Below are positions 26,333 through 38,960 of a DNA stretch of 64,000 nt, piece by piece (position 1 is the stretch's first letter; every line of letters begins with the position of its first letter). The stretch spans positions 15,875,758 through 15,939,757 of the forward strand of contig OZ022593.1 of NCBI GenBank assembly GCA_963669155.1, given 5' to 3'. Both the position numbers and the translations under genes were made by a program. The notes under the pieces were generated by a model. The model saw only the letters and a list, made by a program, of their open reading frames with translations, had not been told where the DNA came from and did no database searches. This DNA is from Arbacia lixula. Lineage: Eukaryota > Echinodermata > Echinoidea > Arbacioida > Arbaciidae.

Positions 26333-28488
26333 ATTTTGACTCTGAATGACTAACAAGGGTCTGAACTTGGAGACTAATCAGTGCCCAAATGAATGAGCCC
26401 AGCATGCTACCAATGAATATGACTATCAATTAGCTCTCCCCTCCATATTTCCCAGTCTTTAATTCCTCCGACCTTGCTCTCGTTTAGCCCAATTCACTGC
26501 CCGCCCCATACACACACCTTGCTGGAAATGTTGAATAAATTACCTGACCGTCGAAGCAATAGCCAACTAGTGAACTGCATGCAGGGATACATTAATAGGC
26601 AGCACCCTTCTCGAGTATGGAGGATGAAATTTGTTAACCTTTCCAGTATGATGCCACTTGCTTTAATTATGTAGGTTAGGTGGATCCTAGGCGTGGATCA
26701 CTAGCTTAGAGATGGTAATGAAGTTGGGGCCTACTTTGATACTGTAGGGGGAGGGAAAATTATTAACTGCTATGTTCAGTTGGATGCCAGTTGAACTTGA
26801 AATATCTCCCATTGCCTATAGATCCTGACTCCCTGCGTATTTTATTTCAATGCTTCATTGTACCCCCTGCAATGCGTGGATGAATGAGCCCTACCCCCTT
26901 CCACCCCACCCCCTTTCCAAGAAAAAAATATTAATAAAAACATAAGTTTTTCATTATAGGGTGTAATGCAATACACAGTTCAGGGTTTATCATGATATCA
27001 CACATTAAAAGAAGCCCCTGAATTGGTTTCCCTTGACCTGACCCCCCCCCCCCCCCTCACCATCCCTCCTTCCCCTCACACACAAAATTATACTATGGGT
27101 ATGCGCATTAATTACGTTTTTCTGACAAACCTTTTCCACTCGATGCAACCAATCCAAGTCAGCCGTACCCTCTCAAATTGGCCACTCAGACCATCTCAGC
27201 TAGATTTCATTACTTCAGGGAGACTCACTGTGGCGTCACAGTGGGAGAGAGGCCTGAATTAATCACTAACATCCATGTTCATTACAAGACTAGTACTAAC
27301 CACCCACCACTGCACACATTCACCCAAGGGAGCATATGGTGTCTTTGAATGTCAAAATATGGCGTGACGGATGAATGGTCTTCTGATGTTCCTTCTTACA
27401 TGTAAAAGAAAATAATTGAACTACTGCTATATGTCTCAAGTAAACTTCCTTCATGAGAAATAAATTAAAAATTCATAAGTACCACTCAAAAGTAGGTTAG
27501 TTTTCATGGAGATATCATTTGATTTCAAGTATCTTGATGCAATCTAATGACCAATTTCTCCAAAAGTATAGCATAATTTCTTTTGGTCAACATACAATCT
27601 ATTCATCAGAGACATTGTAGGGGGCACCATTGCAAAGAAAATTATGGAAATAAATCAACTAATAACGATCTGTTTTATGCCATCACTACGCCTGAATCAG
27701 CAGGGGAAGTAACAATAACTAAGCCATTAAAACCACAACTTACAACTGTGTTTTGTTTATCTCACAGAGAGCTCCTCTTTTAAAGATAGAAAAATTAATA
27801 AGGGCAAGGATCAAAAACAATGGGAAGAGGAGTAGAGGATATTATGACCTGTTTCACTTGATCAATCAATTATCTTTCAGGAAAGACCTGCCTCCTCTAG
27901 CTTCTATTCCATCTAACTGCTCATCAAAACCAGGTCACCTAACCTACTTGAAATATAAAATTATTAGGCCAATTTACGCTCTATTCACTGAAAAGTCTGA
28001 ATAGGAAGGGAACCATTTGACCGATAGGAGTTCAGAATGAATCAATTTAGCACACACAAAACCTTTTCAAACAGATGTCAGATCTATTGGCATTTTTTTT
28101 TAATGGAAAACCAACATAATTCATATTGGAATTGAAAGTAAATACAATGACAGTTTGTTGAATATCAAAGACCTTGGAAGTGGGAAAGAAAATATATACA
28201 CAGGGATTTATAGATTTTATCAGCACAATGCATGACTGGTTTGATACAGCAGTCACTTGTAAATGGAATATCCTATTTATTTCAGGTTAATATCATATCG
28301 AAACTGGATGAAACAACTATAGTATTTTAATATTTGTACTTACAATTTAGCAGAAAATTGTCATGTCTTTGAAAATATTCGCAATAACACAGTGTTTAAT
28401 GGAAACAGAAGTAATGAACTTACTACAAAATTACAAAATACAGTGAATCCTCCCATTATCCCACTGAATATTGTCATTTATATAAGAA

Positions 28489-28532
28489 GTGAGAGAGATG
28501 AGAGAGAGAAGGAGAGAGAAAGAGAGAAAGAG

Positions 28533-28569
<37 letters not shown>

Positions 28570-28628
28570 GAAAGAGAAATAGAGAGAAAGAGACAGAAAG
28601 AGAGGGAGAGAGAGAGAGATAGAGAGGG
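28489..28628. repeat. GA/GAAA microsatellite
   Basis: GAGAGAAAGAGA-type repeat. Confidence 0.95.
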
Positions 28629-30179
28629 TACTCTAAAACTGGCTTTAACTACATTAATCAGATTTGCAGAGGTAAATCCAACTCTTAAAGAAGAATAGAT
28701 CTTTAAGACAGTATTAATAGGACATGAGAATATCAATACAATACAATAAAGCTTCTTAGTAAATAGGATAAAACTTCTTACTAAAATGGGATAAAACTAA
28801 GATTATAGCTGATTGTAAAGTTTCTTTGCTTCCTGACAGTACCAAGCATTTACACCAAACACACATAAATAATAAGCTAACCACAGCATACCACTATGTG
28901 TAGCAGCTTCTAGGCACAACTGATGATGCATGTTAGTGGCGCAAAAAATATTCCTCAATGATACTTGAACAAAGCCTAGCTAATTACTTTACGTTTTTAT
29001 CCACTGTAACCAACACTGAGAAAAATTAACATCCATGAAATGTAAATAAGCTGCTTTGAAAAACACTGGCAGCAGGGGCTTATTTCCAGGAGGGAAACTT
29101 GTCACAGCAGTACGCATCCTTTAGCAAACACAGGACAATAGATATTTCCAAATACGAAGCATTTTTGAGCGACTGACAGTCTGACACGCAGTAATATAAC
29201 AAAAGTGTCATCGAAAGAGGATATTGAATGCCTTTATTTGCACACTGTGGGATGAATAGCTGGGGAAAGATGACATGCTGTATTACTGCAATAGAATTTA
29301 CAAACTTGATACTGGAATGATTGGATTAAGGGGAGTCCCAAGGGTAATCGTAGAACCAATTTGCTTTCAATTTCTGCACACCGCAGAGAAGGATATGCAT
29401 CATTACATCATTCAAACATCTATATTTAGCATAGAAATATTGAACAGGTAGAATATGCATGGTCATAGTGTGCACACATCTCTTCATCTGTGTAAGCAAT
29501 TCACAAGATTCATATCGATTGTGCAATCTTTCACACTAATTGAGTTTATTGTTCAATAAACTAGATATAGGTAGCTACATTAGATTAACATCAATAATAT
29601 TTTCCCTTACAGATCTACTTGACATCGGTATGGCTAACATACATGTACTGCCATGTATATCAATGTGGGACTACAGTGATACCTGTATCTTGTGTAAAAT
29701 GCCAAGTATGTTGTACAACAACATGATCTATGGTGCGCCTGTAGGTCACATTAGAGTGCTCAGTATCTAACGATTCATCAACCCAATTTAAAAATAAAAA
29801 AACAGGTCAGCTTACGGTTTGTTGCCGATAGTGATATGTGTTTGTGTGCAGATATTTCATCACTCGCAATACTAACTCACTCACTCTATGGATCGTTCGT
29901 TGACTACAAATAAACAACATGTTTTTCAATGTTCACCAGAAGTCAGGTACCCATAACATCTACATACATTGTAATAGTTTGTGCTACGGATTCTGAAGGA
30001 AATTGATTTTACCGATGATAAATTATACTAATCAGAACAGAACTGGATGATTTGCACATACTGCTAGTGGGTAATATTTGTACACATAACTGTAAGTTGC
30101 TTAAAACATTTATACATGGTTTAATGTTCATGCTACATGAAATAGACACTGCTGAGGGCCCTGTATGCATAAGCAGTGA

Positions 30180-30330
30180 AACAAATATTTCAAAATTTTC
30201 GGGGGCTACTTTTTGAGCACATTGGACAATTTAGCTACAACTTTACATTGTGTCTCTGGGAATTTGGGGGGCTCTTTAAAGCATTTCGGAGGCGAAATCA
30301 CCCAGAGCCCCCATGTATTTTTTCCCCCTA
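30180..30330. mobile_element. Dispersed repeat, copy 2 (TTTTGAGCACATTGGAC family)
   Basis: Homologous to 16624-16803 in the same orientation. Confidence 0.6.
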
Positions 30331-30351
30331 AAAAGAAGCATATCTGCATTA

Positions 30352-30883
30352 CCTTAAAGACAGACCGTCCCTTTTTCAGATCACCACAAAACCGTCGAAA
30401 CATTGGCAAAACATATAGAGAATTGTTAGCAAGCTGTATATTCATAATTTGAAACTGATACGTAGTGTAAAATTCAAATAATGCACGTGAACAACGTCTG
30501 ATTAATAGTCTTTACCTCAGGCTCTTAGCAGTTTGTGTTGAAATATCTGCTTTATTGATTAATGTGTTTATTAAATTATGAAACGGATTATGAAAAAAAA
30601 TTATTCTATAGAAGGAATCATCTCCAAAGTTTGGTAATTACTCATGAAATTAGGATTTCACACATGCATAATAACCACATAGATACTGTAACAAAGACTA
30701 ATACTTTTTTCGTAGTACGAAAAAAGTCGGTTTGAAATTTAACGGCTGAAATTTTTACATAAACAGAAAGCTTCAACATGCTACGTTCTTAGAAATGGTC
30801 TTGAATCACACTTTCTTCAATTTACGATCGTGATAGACGATTTCAAATTTTAAGCTTGCAAAAGGGACGGACAATCTTTAAGT
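30352..30883. mobile_element. Non-autonomous element with CTTAAAGA...GTCCGTCCCTTTT ends
   Basis: Left end CCTTAAAGACAGACCGTCCC and right end GGGACGGACAATCTTTAAG are inverted copies. The interior of about 480 bases has a TTTTTTCGTAGTACGAAAAAA palindrome and no coding. Confidence 0.65.
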
Positions 30884-30890
30884 ACAAGTT

Positions 30891-30983
30891 TGTTTAATCC
30901 TTTCAGTGCCAGACTAAATGCCACTTTATGCCATTTGTGTATATTACTTTGTGACTAAATCCATATTTGGCACACCGTGGGTT
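30891..30983. repeat. AACCCTTT-type repeat
   Basis: Starts TTTAATCCTTTCAGTGCCAG and ends TTGGCACACCGTGGGTTAA, with ATTTGTGTATATTACTT inside. Confidence 0.5.
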
Positions 30984-31313
30984 AATCATAATGAGTATCA
31001 TGGATAAATCTAGGTTTTCAACTGTAGTATCAAAGACATGTATGTACAGTTCAAGCAGAGTGATGACTTGAATGACAAAACAACAACAGTGTTATAAAAT
31101 GGACCATCAAATCATGAACCAAAAGACACAGGGTACATAAAGTTTGTTTGTAAGGTTAAATGTTGGGGGGGGGGGGAGACAACAGATGGTCTCCTCCTCA
31201 TCATCATCATCATCATCATTATGTGATGGTTAAGGCCAAGATGGGGGAATGATCTTAGTGTTACTGGTATTCTGTTTAAAAAGCAAAAAGGAAAACATAT
31301 TTTGTCATCTTAC

Positions 31314-31448
31314 CTCGTCATAATTTTGGTTGAGATCCACGTAGAAGGTCTTTCCAAGGGATCCTGTGTTCGTGATCGACACCCCATTTTGATGGTTTAC
31401 GCGCGATCCATTCTGGGGGCTGGGAGTTTTATTCACAAATTTCAACAT
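31314..31448 (-). CDS. RasGEF1 alternative first coding exon, 45-codon N-terminus
   Basis: Minus-strand ATG at 31448 in a good context (CACCATG) opens 45 codons ending TATGACGAG|GTAAGA, again phase 0. An in-frame TGA lies 36 bases upstream, so the ATG is the first one. The peptide starts MLKFVNKTPSPQNGSRV and ends GKTFYVDLNQNYDE; joined to the shared exon it would read NYDE-ALVYQDG, much like the acidic or small residues before the FQDG/YHDN motif in vertebrate RASGEF1 proteins. The exon is too short for a 60-residue ORF filter. About 3 kb upstream (31449-34700) is largely free of transposons and could hold a spliced leader and promoter; a GTAAGA donor at 33920 is one possible non-coding leader exon end. 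The link to the shared exon is inference. Confidence 0.7.
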
Positions 31449-34400
31449 GGTGTTGGTCTTTTCTCTCTTTCTTCTTCCTCGTCAATACATCAGTATAATT
31501 CCTGGATGATTCAGCTTCAATAAAATGGGTCTTTCCCACAATGAAATATAAACACAAATGATGTAGAAGTCACTGGTGATCTTTCATTAACATCAAGGAA
31601 ATGGATTCAAGACGTCTTCCATTTTGAACACACACCATAAATGATATATCCAGAAACTTGAGAAAACTTCCTCCACCAAAAAAGTCTTCTGAAGACTATC
31701 CAGTGCAGTATTTCACGTAGATGCTGCCCTTTCAAGTGCTTACATGCGGATGGGGGGAGGGAACTCTGAAAGTTGTTTAGTCTGGTAATCAAATTCCTTC
31801 TCTACTAGGTACATGCCAAGCGGTGGGAAATTCCAGAATGTGACGATTTACAGATGTTGCCTCGGCAATGTTCTCTCTCCTCTAGTTTCAATTTCAAGAT
31901 CCGCAGAGAGTAAATGGGATAATGACAGGACTTATTCCCTTAAACATGCAACTAATAATAGCACTCTGCTAGTTTGGCTTCCAATCTTCATGTTGGTGTT
32001 TGGAATAAAATCTCACCAAAAGGCTTTTATTGGTATTAACCTCCTTGCAAAGGAGATTTCACTTGTTACAGGCTAGTAGTTAAATCCTGCAGTTTACGTG
32101 AGCAATTAATTATGGTTTCCTTTTCCAAATCCATCAAATGCCCGATTCAGGTGCAGATACCAGTCATTAAAAACTTGAGTTAGTAGGAGAGGAGACAGTT
32201 GCTGGTTGCTTTACTGTAATGTCCAGACTCTTCAGTGAATAACCCACCAAGTACCGCTACTTCCTCCTTCTAGTACCACAGATTGAGACAGGTGCACGTA
32301 CCGCAAAGTTACTGGCAGATCCGGGGTTGGTTTATTTCCTTAGATACACACACAGACATGTGTACATTAGGCGATGATAAAAATCCCAGTTACGCACTTC
32401 CAAATCACCAGTGATCAACTTGTGTGGTATCTCAGCTCAGCCTTGTAGTAGAACATCTCAAGACAATCTCAAGACAACATGCATGCACTTGTTTTGCTCT
32501 CTTGTCTTAGGAGGGGAAAAAGGGGGGAATGTTTATTTCCTCAAATTCCAGCTAGAGATGTTTCCTTGAGCTGGAGGATTCTCAGCTTCCTGATCCTGTA
32601 CAGAATGTCAAGTCTCCTTGAACCTTCCTTACTCAAACAAATGAAGACAATAGACAGTGTTCTCAATCTTAACACTGGTATAGTCCTGGTAATTCCTTGT
32701 GGGTTCAAATAATGCTGCACCTTGAGTTCAATCCACTTAAAATCTTCCAAAGCTTGAAACTTGGAGAGAGGAGGTGCATACACATTTGTACATTTGAGTT
32801 ACGGAGAATTGGCAGTTCAATAATGCAGTATTGATACAATAAAATGAAGCAAACACAGCAGTAGAAGTAGCAGTAAAATAGGAGTAGTTGTCGTAGTAGA
32901 AATGCCAGCTGCATAGGATTTACGAGGACAAAGCAAGCCTCTCTCTTTCTCAGAACTCTCTCCTGCTCTTTGATTAGCTAGCTGGCTCTGTGTTATTTCC
33001 TTCTGCTCACACTAAGGACATCAATCTCTTCCTCCAGAAATTCCTCGGCAGTCAGTCATCCTGTGGTATTCATGCACTGATAACAAACTTTCTCCTATCT
33101 GACAAAACTAGAAATGACGACACAGGCCACAAGTCACGGGCAGGGGATGTGATGTGGTTGACTTTGAAGAGCTCAGATTTCTAGCAAAGGAGGGCAAAGT
33201 CAAGGTTTTGTACTTTCACCTTTCACCTTCAAATGTTTAAGAGTTCAGGATGTCTCACTTTCTTTGTGCAGTTTCACAGTTTAATCTTACGTTCTATGAT
33301 GATGCCAGTTAAAAATTTCCAGCAAACTCTTTGACAACAACAGTTGAATAGATGCTGATAATGTCTTTTCATAAATTTACAAATATCAATATTGGAGAAA
33401 TTCTCAGTTTCCTGTGATGATTGCTGCTCACATACACTGTACAATAGGATTATAATCAAGAGAACAAGATCTTGATAGAATTTTCAAGAAAGGCACTTAA
33501 ATGACAAACTGAGGTTAATGTCAATAAGTGATTATTTTTCCTTCCGTAGACTGAATGCCGTCTCTTCTATTGTCGTCCTCATGTCATCTCTGCTGAGTGC
33601 CCGTGGCGATCGTCTATTTCTCCACTGCCAACAAAAGCTCCTTTCCGTGGCTCTTTCCAATTTCTAAAAAAATTGACTCCTTTGTACAACCAGAAATACG
33701 ATACCCCAAGAATTCCACGTGAGCAAGAATGAGTGGAGACGGGAGTCGGCTTTTAGGCAAATCACAAGCACACAAGGCTTGATCTCGGCTGCATTTACGA
33801 AGGTCGCAGGTCAAAGATTTCTCTCTCTGATAAAGAGCAAGAAAATATTTCCTCCATGCGAGAGTCAAGTATGGCGGGCGGGCGGGAGAGAGGGAGAGTT
33901 GGGTAGCAAGAGCGTCTTACAAGATGGGTTTGAAGTGTAGTCAAGGAGACGAAGACTTGAGGAAATTTTTACTGGCGGTGAGTTCAAGTAGAACCTCCAA
34001 GATTAATGTACATTCAAGTCAAATTTTAGATGATAGCTCTTTAAATGGTATCAATTACAGTTTTACTTTAAGAGTTGAGCTCGAAGGTGTAGATCAATTC
34101 ATTGATGTTAATATTTCCACTTTTCCAAGCTCCTGAGCAATACAGCACACTGCTCCTTCCAATCATGCCAATGCACAGTCACATCCAGGAAATCCTCTCT
34201 CCAATTGAACAGCCCTGGTTCTCAGTTTATTCCCCGTAAATTCACCTGTTCACTAGTTATGATCCCAGTCCATTGAGGCAGCAAACTTTTCTCCAACTGC
34301 TGCTACTCTAAATCTAATCCTCTCATCTCAGTGGTCAGTAGACACATGCAAAGCTGCTTTTAATCCAAATTCTGTCTTGCAAGCAGAGCTACAGACTACA

Positions 34401-35101
34401 GTATGAAATACTAGGAGAAGCATGCACCTTTCCATCCACATGTGCACCTTCACTGGAGCACTTGTCATCTGGTTGCTCTCCAGTTTTACTTCTTTTTCCC
34501 TTGCGCGCACCTCCCGTTTGTTCCCACACAAACCAGAATTACACCGTGACCTCCCACTAAAACCTCCTGCGGCTAGGGCTAAGCGCTGACTACCACCACC
34601 ACCATCACCGCCGAGGAAAAAAAACTTATTCGCTCCCTGATGAAGGAACGATGATGATGATAATAATAGCTGCAGAGGACCACCATTGAGTCTTGGCCCG
34701 CACGGAGAGCTTGCAGGAGTTACACCAATCTACCACTACCACCAGTCTTCAACAGGCGCTACTCCGAGCACACACATGTGCCCCCCTCTTCTCTTTAGAT
34801 GTGCCTATTTGCAATGTAAAGCTCTGTGATGGATTGGCGGGTTTTGTTACTGCATACCACTCAATACAAGGTTCAATAGATTGGGGGGAAAGATTTCTTT
34901 TCTCTCCATTCACCACAATCACCTCTCTTTTTTCTCCTCTCTTTTTTCCCCTCTCTCTCTCTCAATGAATGGGGTTTGTGAATGTGTGTGTGTGTGTGTG
35001 CTCCCATCTGTGCTTGTGTGTGTGAGTGTGTCTGCATTAATTTGTACTGACAAAACGCTGTGTGTATCTGATGTCATTGAACAATACACACAAGGTCTTA
35101 C
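31449..35101. other. Repeat-poor stretch upstream of the 31448 exon
   Basis: Foldback elements are absent, so this may be a constrained leader or regulatory interval. It contains a minus-strand GTAAGA donor at 33920-33915 (possible non-coding leader exon ending at 33921), a CpG-rich patch at 33720-33920 and another at 34500-34700. Short CT and TG tracts lie at 34936-35030. Apart from the short plus-strand candidate no coding exon is seen. Confidence 0.3.
33924..33977 (+). CDS. Possible plus-strand start exon (18 codons)
   Basis: ATG at 33924 in a strong context (AAG-ATG-G) opens MGLKCSQGDEDLRKFLLA and reaches GCG|GTGAGT, a consensus donor in phase 0. MGLKCS resembles an N-myristoylation plus cysteine palmitoylation start. 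If unspliced, the frame runs to 34136 (70 residues). It sits divergently about 2.5 kb upstream of the minus-strand exon at 31448. No following exon was identified, so this may be a chance ORF. Confidence 0.2.
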
Positions 35102-35143
35102 ATTGGTAGTTGTGTGCTCCCAAGCGAACCATGCCAGATTCAT
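35102..35143 (-). CDS. Candidate RasGEF1 first coding exon, 14 codons
   Basis: ATG at 35143 on the minus strand opens MNLAWFAWEHTTTN and meets the donor AAT|GTAAGA in phase 0. A TAA lies in frame two codons before the ATG. TTTATAAGT at about 35202-35207 is a TATA-like match some 60 bases upstream. Very short and unsupported by homology; chance agreement is quite possible. Confidence 0.22.
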
Positions 35144-35603
35144 GAGTTAGTCTGTGATTCCAAACTCCTTTAAACACATTAGAAATGGAGATGACATGCT
35201 ACTTATAAAACATCTTGGATAACTTGCACTATGTATCTTAGCCTTCATGACAATCAAAGTCTACACTGGAATGCCAGTATTTGTTTTAGTAGATGAAGAT
35301 ATGTTAAACCTAACAGAATAGATGCCACAATCACTAGTTTTGCAAGGAAAATGAAAATCAACCTGTTTTTCTTGAGAGTATTAAGTGTGTGATGTATATT
35401 ACAAGATCTTGCAGACTATGAAATAGATACACATGAACATAAAAGTTCACTCATGATGTCTACTCTTAATCATGGAAAGCTACACAATTTCCACCTAGGC
35501 AGTGGACTTTTTATTCAAATATTTGATGTTTTGCTTGCCCTGTAAGCAAAGGATGCAGGTTCAAGTCTATCCATGCAAGGTCTTCTTTTTCTCAGCTTCC
35601 ATG

Positions 35604-36261
35604 TACAGATGAGGCCAGAAGTTTACATACACCCAGGAAATTCAAGGAAAAGTTGACACTTGCTATGACACTTGCCAAATGTCATAAAATTTACTGTATC
35701 TTATAAAATATTTGTAGTATCATGACGAATTTGATATCAAACAAATGAGTATGTCATACTCCTTCATCACATTGATTTGTCATCAGGAGCTGAAAAATAT
35801 TTAGGTGTAATTTTCCCCAGAAAATTTTCATATTTTAGACAAATTAAGAATTAAAACTTGACAATAATATTTCATATTTGTGCTAGTTACTTCTCAACAC
35901 AAACATTTCAGATTACAATTTTTTTGTTCAGTGGTGACATAGCATGATAGAAAATGTAATATATCATAGATTTTATATATTTCTATGAAACGATGTTTGA
36001 AACTACATTAACAAACAATAGAATACATTTGGCACAAATATTTATTCTTTTTCTTCAAAGAAAATTCCAACTGAAATATGATTTAATCCCAACGGCATTC
36101 CAATCATGTGAAAGAACTTGATACGCTTTTTCATTTGATACCAAATTTGTTATGGAAGTATTTATATTTCTGAAGATATACCACATTTTACCATGTTTTG
36201 GCACACGCACAAATTTCACCAAAATTCCATAGGTGTATGTAAACTTTTGGCCTCAACTGTA
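35604..36261. mobile_element. Non-autonomous Tc1/mariner element, Sleeping Beauty-like ends
   Basis: Left end TACAGATGAGGCCAGAAGTTTA continues CATACACC; the right end is its inverted copy with TTGAGGCCAAAAGTTTACA, each bounded by TA. The ends closely resemble those of Tc1/Sleeping Beauty-type transposons (CAGTTGAAGTCGGAAGTTTA). The 650-base interior is AT-rich with no transposase reading frame, so it would need a transposase supplied in trans. Confidence 0.8.
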
Positions 36262-36951
36262 TATACTTTTTTCACAGATTGGTCATTCAATCTTATGACT
36301 ACAGAGAGAAACAGCAAAACAAATATTGTAGGCAATGGACAGATACAAAAAAGAGTAAGGGTTCGTTAGAAAGACTACACATTTCACTTCATTGCTTCAT
36401 CATTGCAGCCACACCTCGCATTATACAGCGCACCAGTGGGTCGTCATGGATAATTACTCATCGGGGAGGAGTGGGTTGAGTCCATTACATAGATGACAAG
36501 TGAATGATGTTTCAGTGTCATCCTTGCAAACACCATCCTCCCATCTTCTTGCCCCGCCCAGCTATATATCATATTCATTAATCATCCATGATGTGAAAGG
36601 AAGGATAGCCTTCTACATAAGTCCTGAAATGGATAAGACGGAAACGCTGATGATGGCATGTATTAACTCTCACAGTTAAAAGCTTCACAAACTTTTTCAG
36701 GAAAAGTGAAATATTACCGTTCTTTACGTTTGAAACACCCAGTTTCAAGATCACCACCATCTATGTTGAACGTCTACTTGAGAAATATGGCAAAAGCTTG
36801 TTCTTTCTTCTTGTCTTCTTTTTGTTTTTGCTTAATTTTTATTTCTTAAAATGGATTACCTTTCTCTTAAATGATATCTGTAAAATGGAATAAAACAGGG
36901 AGGATGAATCAAAAAAAGAGAAGGAGAGAGAGAGAGAGAGGGGAGAAAAGG

Positions 36952-36980
36952 GGTTAGGGTTGGGGTTAGGGTGGGTAAGG
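36952..36980. repeat. Interstitial telomere-type repeat (TTAGGG)
   Basis: GGGGTTAGGGTTGGGGTTAG, directly after a GA run. Confidence 0.7.
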
Positions 36981-37773
36981 GCCACTAATGGGGAGAGATG
37001 GATGTGAAGCAAGTCACAACAGATAACAAGGAAAATATTACAAATGCCCAAGCCTCAGATCTCGAATTCCTTTGTCACATTCAGGATTCAGACTACATGT
37101 ATATGGCAATTCATACCCTTTATCTCTTCCAGTAGATTACTACCCCAATTATCCAACCATTTGAAACTCACAAATAGCAAAATCAATAACATTGCTCACC
37201 TATTGTTGGGAATTCTTGCATACAACCACAAGTACTGTACCTCTGCAGGAATTTACTGATTATTTCCCCTTTTTTCAGTTGGTCAACTACAATATTGATT
37301 TGGGATAGTGGTCAAACGGTAAGCTAGAGAGAAAAGCCGGATTTAGCGTTTGTTGGACCAACGCTTACCGGTTGTTTTATTGATTTATGGTCAGGGGGGT
37401 ATTTTCTTGGGCGAATTGTGGATGTTTTTTACTTAGTGGCTTTGATGATAAATAGGTGGAATTCATCCTAATTAACAAGGAGGATATCAGCAGACTGATG
37501 ACAAAATGTTTTCTAGATTGTTCTTCACACTCTCATGCCTCGTCCCCATCCCAGCCCTTCATGAGGGATGGTGGGAGGGGGACAAAAGATAGAGAAGGGG
37601 GAGTAAGGTGGATAAACAAATGGAGTAACACTCTTTAAATACTTTTGCTTCATAGTAAGTACTCAATAGCTTTTATGCACTTTAGGGGGATATTTCATAA
37701 CCCATCTTACGCTTTTTGCTCCTTTTGTAATCACAAGTCAATACAATTCCATTTAGCACAGAGCATGCAGTAA

Positions 37774-37822
37774 TCCTAACCCTTCACCCTAAGCCTAAGC
37801 CTAACCCTAACCCTAACCTTCG
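37774..37822. repeat. Interstitial telomere-type repeat (CCCTAA)
   Basis: CCTAAGCCTAACCCTAACCC, opposite orientation to the tract 0.8 kb to the left. Confidence 0.75.
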
Positions 37823-38789
37823 ACCCAACATTATTTTGCCATTTCATGAGTAAACAAATCTACTCTTTCCACCAAGGATAAAAGTCTTTCACCAACAATA
37901 ATACAGATTTTAGGGATGATTTTAGGGATAAGTGCATGATTGCCTATTCATTGACTAATAGATGTCATAAATAGGACATAATACCATTACAAATTGGTCC
38001 ATTCTTTAAGGTACCAATGGTACAATTTTGCAGAAGGATAATAAGTGTCAAACCTGAAGAGCAGCAGTTTCCCTAGCACATAAAGGGTGAACCCCCATTT
38101 GGTTTTGTTATTACATAAACATAAGTACCAAACGAAAAAGCTCTTTGGAATCAAAGCCATGTTGATAACTGAGAACCATAAAGAGATAACAATTCATGCA
38201 GCAGATTTGGAAAGCACTCATCATGAGGTGTGATTGAAGTTTCTCAAATTAGAATCAGCGATTTATAGCTGTAGAACATTGATATATGCATCCATAGACA
38301 AAGGGTGCACATATCAGCACTGCTGATCATGTTTGAAAACGGTGATTGTAGGCTATACATGAATTGGTAATCACACCCATAGAGTTTTATCGACATGCCT
38401 GGCTCCAACTTGAATAGAAACAATAGCATGTTAATTACCCTGTCGTAAAAGCGTCATATTTTGATATCCTACCGAGGAGAGCAATTACAATTACTAGATT
38501 GATTTCAGGTCAAGTGGTGGAAAAAAAAAATGATCTCTTCCATTGACCTATCAAAAGTCTCAATCAATCTTTTCATGACATGTTCACAGGGGCCATCTGC
38601 TACTTGTGGAATCTCCCAATCAATCCATTGATTGCAGCCCACTGTTCGCTGTAGTCGTAATGAATGAAATTAGCGGTTGAATTAACAGATGAGCTGCCTG
38701 TAGCGGCTGCAAAAGTCAAGATTTATTGATTACCGACAGAGCGTGCACCTGTCGACCACACGGACTAATCTTAGCGCTACGTGTTCAAT

Positions 38790-38883
38790 ATTTAATTCTT
38801 TGTGTGCTACGAGTGTATTTTTTCACAAGTGATGGGGACAGATCTCATAGAGCGTCAGATTCTCTGGCACACAAAGAGTTAAG
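38790..38883. repeat. AACCCTTT-type repeat
   Basis: Ends CTCTGGCACACAAAGAGTTAA; begins TTTAATTCTTTGTGTGCTAC. Confidence 0.5.
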
Positions 38884-38960
38884 AGTGGATTCAGATGGAT
38901 ATTCTATAGACACTAGAAATATGAATAATCAAAAGTGCACATGGCCCCTACAGCAGAACT

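Larger units (their letters stand above)
22680..31313. other. Intron
   Basis: Contains the 23.4 kb minisatellite, foldback copies at 26164, 30180 and 30352, and the GA tract at 28.5 kb. A 70-residue minus-strand frame (25764-25552) crosses weak GTAACC and GTTAGT sites but has no other support. Confidence 0.45.

Noticed and set aside
30354-30445. Minus-strand phase-0 frame ending AAG|GTAATG
   Set aside because: The supposed donor is the terminal inverted repeat of the element at 30352-30883.
35540-35580. GGTTCAAGTC resembling a tRNA T-arm
   Set aside because: No matching D-arm, anticodon stem or acceptor stem could be paired around it.
38140-38268. TATAAATCG with a 37-codon minus-strand frame (MMSAFQICC...)
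   Set aside because: The only phase-0 GT is followed by ACTT, a poor donor; no other support.
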